From Trichomonas tenax (lineage: Eukaryota; Parabasalia; Trichomonadida; Trichomonadidae), in contig JALKBU010001318.1 in assembly GCA_023091735.1 (NCBI GenBank), forward strand, positions 1 through 12,734: 12,734 nucleotides of DNA, read 5' to 3'. Of the stretch, positions 8,296 to 12,734 are shown piece after piece (positions within the stretch are counted from its first letter, which is position 1; each line of letters begins with the position of its first letter). The notes under the pieces were generated by a model that worked only from the letters and a program-made list of their open reading frames with translations, was not told the origin of the DNA and ran no database searches. The position numbers and the translations under genes are program-made.

Positions 8296-9877
8296 AGATC
8301 ACGAAAAACTAAAAACCATTGCACTGCCGATTAAAAGCTTGTTTGAAAAATGCATATTTTATCTATGTTGTTATTATATGACACAATAGAATTAAAAGGT
8401 TATTTTTTTCAATAGTCTCCACGCAGAAAATAATAAAAAATAACGGAAAACATTGGTTCTATGGAATTTTGGGATATTTTCTCATCTTTTTCAATCAAAC
8501 AGACTCTTTCAAAACAAAACATCTTCTTTCTTAGTTGTCTATAATGCGCTACTGTTTTCAAATGTTTTTTAAAAATTCTGACATTTTCATGAAAACTTTG
8601 GATTTATGTACAGCATTAGCTAAAGTATAAAAAACATTTTGAATTTTGGGTGACTAAATTAGATTTCTTTGATCACGAAATTTAACGAACATTTTCTATT
8701 GTTCTATTAATTTACGGAGAAAAAAGAGTTACCTATTCCCAAAACACAGTACGCATAGAATAAAGATGATAGGCAAATCTCTTTATGTAAATGTTTAACT
8801 ACAGTTATTCTTATTACCACAGCTGGTTATTATCGTCCAGTAACTCGAAATTCACATTTTATTTCAAATACCTTCAAATCTTACAAATAACGATTCTATT
8901 ATCACTACATGCGCTTTTGTCGCAGTTTTTCGTCTTATTCCTCTAAAACCTGCAAATCAATATATCAATGATTTCATAAAATCATATTTCCGACTTGCTG
9001 CCTGGTCCATCAGATCGATTTCTTCCTAATAATGACTACACATAAATATCATCAAGAATCTATCGGCTCATTTCGAGTTGCAAAAATAAACTCATCATTC
9101 TTTCACTTGCAGAGACAGCATTACAACTGTTTGCATTCTGCATGCAATAGATATCAAGCCCTTTAGGTTATTTATTACGTATTACTGTTTTGTTATTGGA
9201 ATATACTATTGATATCTTTTTCTATATGCTATTTTACAAGGATAATGAAATATTTGGTTTCCATAGCTCTTGCAGATGATATTCACTAATGATTTTATAA
9301 CAAAAAGCATTTCTTGAAATAAATGATGTGATATTTCGAAACTCTATGTTTTTCATTATGGCTAAATAGGTTTTGCTGAATGAATATGAAATCTGACATG
9401 TAAATATAAATTTTTGTCATATTGTTTTGGCTTTGATCGTTTCAACAACATCAGAATTAGAACAATTCCTTTAATGGATAAAATACAACTTTGTACCTGC
9501 GACCTAGTGATCAAGATTTCCACAGAAAATATATTTTCAAATATAATGCCAAATATCTATATTTTGAGTGCAAATATATACGACCCGAAGTCATAGCTAT
9601 ACCTGAGGTAAAAAAAAATCATTAAAATTTTATGATTTGATATTTTGATAATTTTGTTTATTGTAAACATGGCTTGCAAGCAGTTTAAACTTATTTCCTG
9701 GCTGGCTGATAATGGACACTATATCATTTTGCAAGAAAGATATAAAGTATAATTTTCAATATTAAATTTAATAATAATAAAATGTGATTGAACCATATTT
9801 TTGCTTTAATTCACATTAGGAATATGCTGATGTTATAGTATTTATTTAGTTAAATCGAATTTATTAACAGAAATACA
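8296..9877. other. AT-rich stretch with no supportable gene
   Basis: Several minus-strand frames stay open for about 60 codons (8409-8603 and 9234-9416), and a TTG-started plus-strand frame covers 9414-9596. None has an ATG at its start with an initiator, none shows a motif, and frames of this length are expected a few times by chance at this base composition. An old upstream continuation of the membrane-protein pseudogene cannot be excluded. Confidence 0.4.
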
Positions 9878-10201
9878 ATGAAAAAAAAAGATTTTATAAT
9901 AACTGAATCGAACCCAATCCCTCTAGTCATCACCAAAACTGACACGGCAGTTGAGTTGGATAATTCATACAATTTTAGGGAAATTTTACCTATTTATATG
10001 TTCTCCAAACCATTGTTTGTCAACCCCTAACTTTGAATATGCCACTTTGCACCTCGTGAAATTGAGCTTATTCTTGAAAACCTTATGACGGTATTTCATT
10101 TTAATATAGGGCAACTTGGCTGTATGCTATATTTCTTGTCTTCCTGTATTAGAGTTGAAATTGTATCATCATTTGGTTCACAATATATAAAATATTTTTA
10201 A
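9878..10201 (+). pseudogene. Probable gene relic: two in-frame open segments
   Basis: I do not recognise the product. An ATG-started frame of 50 codons (N-terminus MKKKDF) ends at TAA (10028-10030). One codon later there is a TGA, and the same frame is then open for a further 54 codons to TAA at 10201. The line 9901-9960 is 47% G+C, far above the surroundings, and the inferred peptide is of mixed, soluble-protein composition. No initiator of the TCA type precedes the ATG. The arrangement fits a decayed gene with two clustered stops better than two independent small genes. No trichomonad-type intron (GTAYGT to ACTAACACACAG) spans the stops. Chance is the alternative. Confidence 0.35.
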
Positions 10202-10534
10202 TAGATCAAATAATCTAATTTATTTGTGTAAATATTTGAATAATACATTCTACAAAACGTCGAATTCATCTCTGTATGATGTGTGGAATTGAGTTTTGAT
10301 GAAATCTGACTAAATCATATCAGTGTATTTAGGATAATGACTTCAAAATGTTATAGATACATTTAGGGGCCTTTATTTTGCACTCAAAGTTTCTATCACT
10401 ATGTATTATTCTATGTTGACCTATAAATAGATGATAAGAAGCGAAATATTCAATCTGCTGATATTAATCTAAGAATAATCTTGCACACACTATACAACAT
10501 TAAAAAGAAGAATAAGTATAATTGAAAATAAACG
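10202..10534. other. AT-rich stretch, no gene seen
   Basis: This is the gap between the relic on the plus strand and the 3' end of the four-pass membrane protein gene on the minus strand. No open frame, RNA gene or repeat was noticed. Confidence 0.5.
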
Positions 10535-10538
10535 TTTA
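10535..10538 (-). terminator. TAAA overlapping the stop of the four-pass protein gene
   Basis: The TAA stop and the following A form TAAA. Overlap of the stop codon with a UAAA 3'-end signal is typical of trichomonad genes and supports this ORF being real. Confidence 0.6.
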
Positions 10539-11048
10539 GAGGCAGAACTGGAGTACAATAGAAATAATCAAACCAATGCACAAAGCAATAAAGAGGCCAA
10601 CAAGATCTCCATCAGATACCAAAGATTTCGCCTCGAAAACACCCATGATTATAATGTTGAACAAAAGGAGGAGGCCTGTAGAAATGATGGAGCAGTAGAA
10701 GAAAATGGTCGTTAAGCCTTGGCCAAGATCGAAGTTATACCAGATGAGCCAAAGGAGCCAGAAAATACATGTCGTGAAGCAGAAGATGATTGTAATGCTA
10801 TAGAGAATTTCTCTCTTGAGATAATCTTTTTGACCACAGTATTCTTTGGGATCTAGATGACTTTCCTCAACGAGCTTTTTACAAACATTGTAACCATCTG
10901 TATACTGCTTCATGAAATCAATCTGCTTCACCCAAATGATGAAATAGCCGAGGGATCCGGAGAATATGAGAATGAAGGCGATGACGGAGAGGATCTTCTT
11001 GAGCATTGACTCGTTCTTAAGGTAGTCGATCAGTTTCATTGCTACCAT
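10536..11048 (-). CDS. Four-pass integral membrane protein, family unknown
   Basis: The product is a 170-residue membrane protein with four hydrophobic helices at about residues 19-40, 80-103, 112-136 and 149-168, and both termini are predicted on the same, probably cytosolic, side. The loop between helices 1 and 2 (about 41-79) is the only large one and has two cysteines (C56, C71) that could pair if the loop is luminal. It is not a tetraspanin: the CCG signature and large second loop are absent, and no transporter motif was seen. The start at 11048 is favoured because it is 10 bases after a strong initiator; a second ATG three codons in is possible. The gene is intact and intronless, with a TAAA overlapping the stop. 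G+C (about 40% by eye) is well above the flanks, as expected for a real gene here. The function is unknown. Confidence 0.85.
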   Translation of the reverse strand: MVAMKLIDYLKNESMLKKILSVIAFILIFSGSLGYFIIWVKQIDFMKQYTDGYNVCKKLVEESHLDPKEYCGQKDYLKREILYSITIIFCFTTCIFWLLWLIWYNFDLGQGLTTIFFYCSIISTGLLLLFNIIIMGVFEAKSLVSDGDLVGLFIALCIGLIISIVLQFCL

Positions 11049-11060
11049 TGTGAAAAATGA
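11049..11060 (-). promoter_or_regulatory. Strong trichomonad initiator before the four-pass gene
   Basis: On the minus strand the sequence TCATTTTTCACA ends directly at the ATG. TCATTTTT fits TCA(+1)-pyrimidine-W, with a 5' UTR of about 10 bases, and the overlapping TCACA also fits. The TCA-Y-W element is the main core promoter of Trichomonas vaginalis and is recognised by the initiator-binding protein IBP39. Confidence 0.8.
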
Positions 11061-11302
11061 TTTGTTCTAAAATATACGTTAATCTATAAAAAAAGAAGTT
11101 AAGTCGTTGGAAAATATTGGTGAGTCGTACTTTTAAGCCAAGTATATTTTGATGTAAAGCATATTCCCTTATTGTTTATAATGCAAATATTAAATCAAAA
11201 TCGAATTTCATTTTGAAAGAGTAAAACAATCAGATTTAAAAATTAACGGATTTATTCATAATCTTTTGGTATATCAATATATGGCCTTGGACGATTATAT
11301 TG

Positions 11303-11495
11303 TCATTGATTTGGGGCTAAAATAACGTTTATTAAAAAATAAAAATGAGGTAAAATTTTCCCCCTCTGATGGGACTTGAGCGGTTTCCGCAACAACTTTA
11401 CAAATCCTCTCAAAATTGAGGGCCAATGTTGCGTCAAGTTTCGAAAGCTCGAAAAAATTGAATACTTTTTGGCAAGATTTGAGAGGGCCAAAATT
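11303..11495. repeat. Possible dispersed repeat block with inverted CCTCTCAA motifs
   Basis: This block contains CCTCTCAAAATTGAGGG (11407-11423), an imperfect hairpin, and TTGAGAGGGCC close to 11479-11489. Read on the minus strand, part of it (GGCCCTCAATTTTGAGAGG followed by TTTGTAAAGTT) loosely resembles + strand 481-520. A 62-codon minus-strand ORF here has no recognisable domain and no initiator, and may be only a passenger of the repeat. Copy number cannot be judged from one window. Confidence 0.3.
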
Positions 11496-11690
11496 TTAAC
11501 GTCGTTGCAAAGTCACTTTTGGTGATTCTTGCTTCTCTTTGAAGTCTGCTCACCATACTTACACCACAGATACTCCATCCTGTGGAGATGATAAGAGTCT
11601 TAAGCCGAGTCGATTCAAGTTGGCCAGCATGAGATACAAATCAAAGTCCGTCAAAACAACGAAACCGACAGAATCCAGTTGACACATGAT
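11496..11690. pseudogene. GC-rich island, probable coding relic of uncertain strand
   Basis: G+C is 43% over 11521-11700, against roughly 30% or less around it. Open frames overlap on both strands: a 60-codon plus-strand frame (11500-11682, Ser/Thr/Lys-rich) and a 42-codon minus-strand ORF (ATG 11687 to TAA 11559). The minus frame, past two closely spaced stops (TAA and TGA), continues with a protein-like stretch to TAA at 11498-11496, where the stop overlaps TAAA in trichomonad style. That makes the minus strand slightly more likely. I do not recognise the product. All frames carry defects, so this is a relic at best, not a working gene. Confidence 0.4.
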
Positions 11691-12255
11691 AGCTTGGTTA
11701 TAGCATTTGCATATTACGTTGTCAAATCATATCTAGGAAAATTTCAAAATAATGCAAACCTTCGATCTCATATTTTTATCAACTAATACGGATTTTTAGC
11801 GACAGCCAAAGCAGAAGCAGTGTAAATTTTACCAAATCTCCGTATTACAGCAATCATGGGCTTGTTTTTAAATATTACCAATTTTTAATAACACGCTTCC
11901 ATGATACAGACTATCCGATTTTTGTTGTCCTATATGTGCTAAGCATGTTGGCTTCTATTAAGTTGTTCTATTTCAATTATATAAAATTCGCAAAAAAACT
12001 TTGTCAACTTATTGGCTATTACTCGGTATAGTTACATTTCTAACGTGCGTTAGAATATTGTTTCATTACATACATAAGACTATTTATGCTTTTCAATGTT
12101 CAAAAAAAAAAACTCAAACATCCTATAGCTAACATTTATATCTAGAATTGAAATTACATACGTTGGGAGAATATGTCCAATTGAAGAAACCGATGAATGT
12201 TCAAAATATATATATATATTCCTTTTTTAGGTTTTTATCATATCTTTGAATAAAC
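11691..12255. other. AT-rich stretch with a short peptide-like relic and (AT)n tract
   Basis: No intact gene is seen. A 24-codon minus-strand frame at 11783-11857 has an unusually protein-like composition and may belong to the relic just downstream, with frame changes. An (AT)7 microsatellite lies at about 12206-12219. Confidence 0.35.
12238..12242 (+). promoter_or_regulatory. Initiator-like TCATA before the 74-aa ORF
   Basis: TCATA fits TCA(+1)-pyrimidine-W and places +1 sixteen bases before the ATG at 12256. The motif is short and common in AT-rich DNA, so it adds only modest support. Confidence 0.3.
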
Positions 12256-12480
12256 ATGTTTTATAGCTCATATATACTGTTTTCCCTATATATTCTATAT
12301 ATAAAATGCATATTGTCAGTTGATCTACATCATCTCGATGCAGATATTGCCAAAAATCTATTTTTCTTTAATTGTATTATTATGTTCTTCATGCTTAATT
12401 ATAATTTTATAGAAAAACCATATACTATTGATCAATATTACTCGACAACACAAATCACATTATTTTCCTATGTCTTATGA
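12256..12480 (+). CDS. Weak candidate small membrane protein, 74 aa
   Basis: I do not recognise this protein. It has two hydrophobic stretches (about residues 5-21 and 34-49) joined by a short polar segment with HHLDAD. In its favour, an initiator-like TCATA lies 16 bases upstream and a TAAA lies about 5 bases past the TGA stop, the spacing expected for trichomonad mRNAs. Against it, hydrophobic ORFs rich in F, I, L and Y arise easily by chance in AT-rich DNA, and its G+C is not raised above the surroundings. Confidence 0.28.
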   Translation: MFYSSYILFSLYILYIKCILSVDLHHLDADIAKNLFFFNCIIMFFMLNYNFIEKPYTIDQYYSTTQITLFSYVL

Positions 12481-12734
12481 CTATAAATAAGTAGGAATCT
12501 GCTTTCTATGTTCCAATTACCCACAAATTTAAGAACAAACAATGCAGTCGAGTCAATGCATAAGTTGTTGAATCAATATTTTGTAGGACATCCAAGCTTT
12601 GAACAACAGTAGTATATGTTTGGGGGTTGATTGTCAGAATTTACATATTATATATAGTGGGGATAATACCCAATTATATATAGTGAGAAAAACTAAGTTA
12701 TTTTTTTTATTATTTAAATTTTTATTTCTTACAT
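12481..12734. other. AT-rich end of the window
   Basis: No gene is seen. A 13-base sequence, ATTATATATAGTG, occurs twice, at 12647-12659 and 12673-12685, with a 26-base period. Confidence 0.5.

Noticed and set aside
8409..8603. Minus-strand 64-codon open frame that reads like protein
   Set aside because: No ATG near its start, and by rough estimate two to three frames this long are expected by chance over 1.2 kb in six frames; not enough to call.
9234..9416. Minus-strand 60-codon open frame
   Set aside because: Same reasoning: chance length, only an internal ATG, no motif and many stops in the same frame on both sides.
9414..9596. Plus-strand 60-codon ORF
   Set aside because: It starts at TTG, not ATG, and has no initiator or recognisable domain.
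9900..9925. GGGTTCGATTC on the minus strand, resembling a tRNA B box
   Set aside because: The bases flanking the seven-base loop do not pair into a T stem, and no acceptor or anticodon arm was found.

Overview
This window is most likely nuclear DNA from a parabasalid protist, with Trichomonas vaginalis (or a close relative such as Tritrichomonas) the best guess. The DNA is strongly AT-rich, the genes are short and lack introns, and the one recognisable gene encodes a small two-repeat Myb/SANT protein of the kind trichomonads carry in large numbers. A textbook trichomonad initiator (TCA+1-pyrimidine-W) lies just upstream of another gene's ATG, and a TAAA polyadenylation-type motif sits at or just after the stop codons of the clean genes. 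No bacterial ribosome binding sites, tRNA or rRNA genes, or CRISPR arrays were seen. The species call is an inference from style, not from a database match.

Layout. 1-1500: AT-rich DNA with one doubtful ORF (89-364) and a near-perfect hairpin (979-1003). 1540-2082 (+): intact Myb-domain gene. 2450-4833: a large inverted repeat whose arms (about 640 and 610 bp, very similar) face each other across a 1.15-kb spacer with no convincing gene; this looks like a fold-back or long-TIR non-autonomous element and is the most striking structure in the window. 4834-7010: AT-rich, with a doubtful small ORF (5682-5930). 7011-8160 (-): a glycosylated type I membrane protein gene broken by an in-frame TGA and a frameshift, possibly with a decayed extension to 8295. 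8300-9877: no supportable gene. 9878-10201 (+): GC-richer double-ORF relic. 10536-11048 (-): intact four-pass membrane protein gene with an excellent initiator. 11300-11860: a GC-rich island (43% G+C at 11521-11700) with overlapping open frames on both strands, probably a coding relic next to a possible repeat. 11860-12734: AT-rich, with one weak small ORF (12256-12480).

Only two genes look intact (Myb and the four-pass protein), both preceded by initiator-like motifs and followed by TAAA. The rest is a sparse, decaying accessory landscape of one clear pseudogene, at least two probable gene relics and a fold-back element. Nothing in the sequence links the two intact genes functionally; they are separated by over 8 kb and lie on opposite strands. 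No complete new multi-gene system could be demonstrated.
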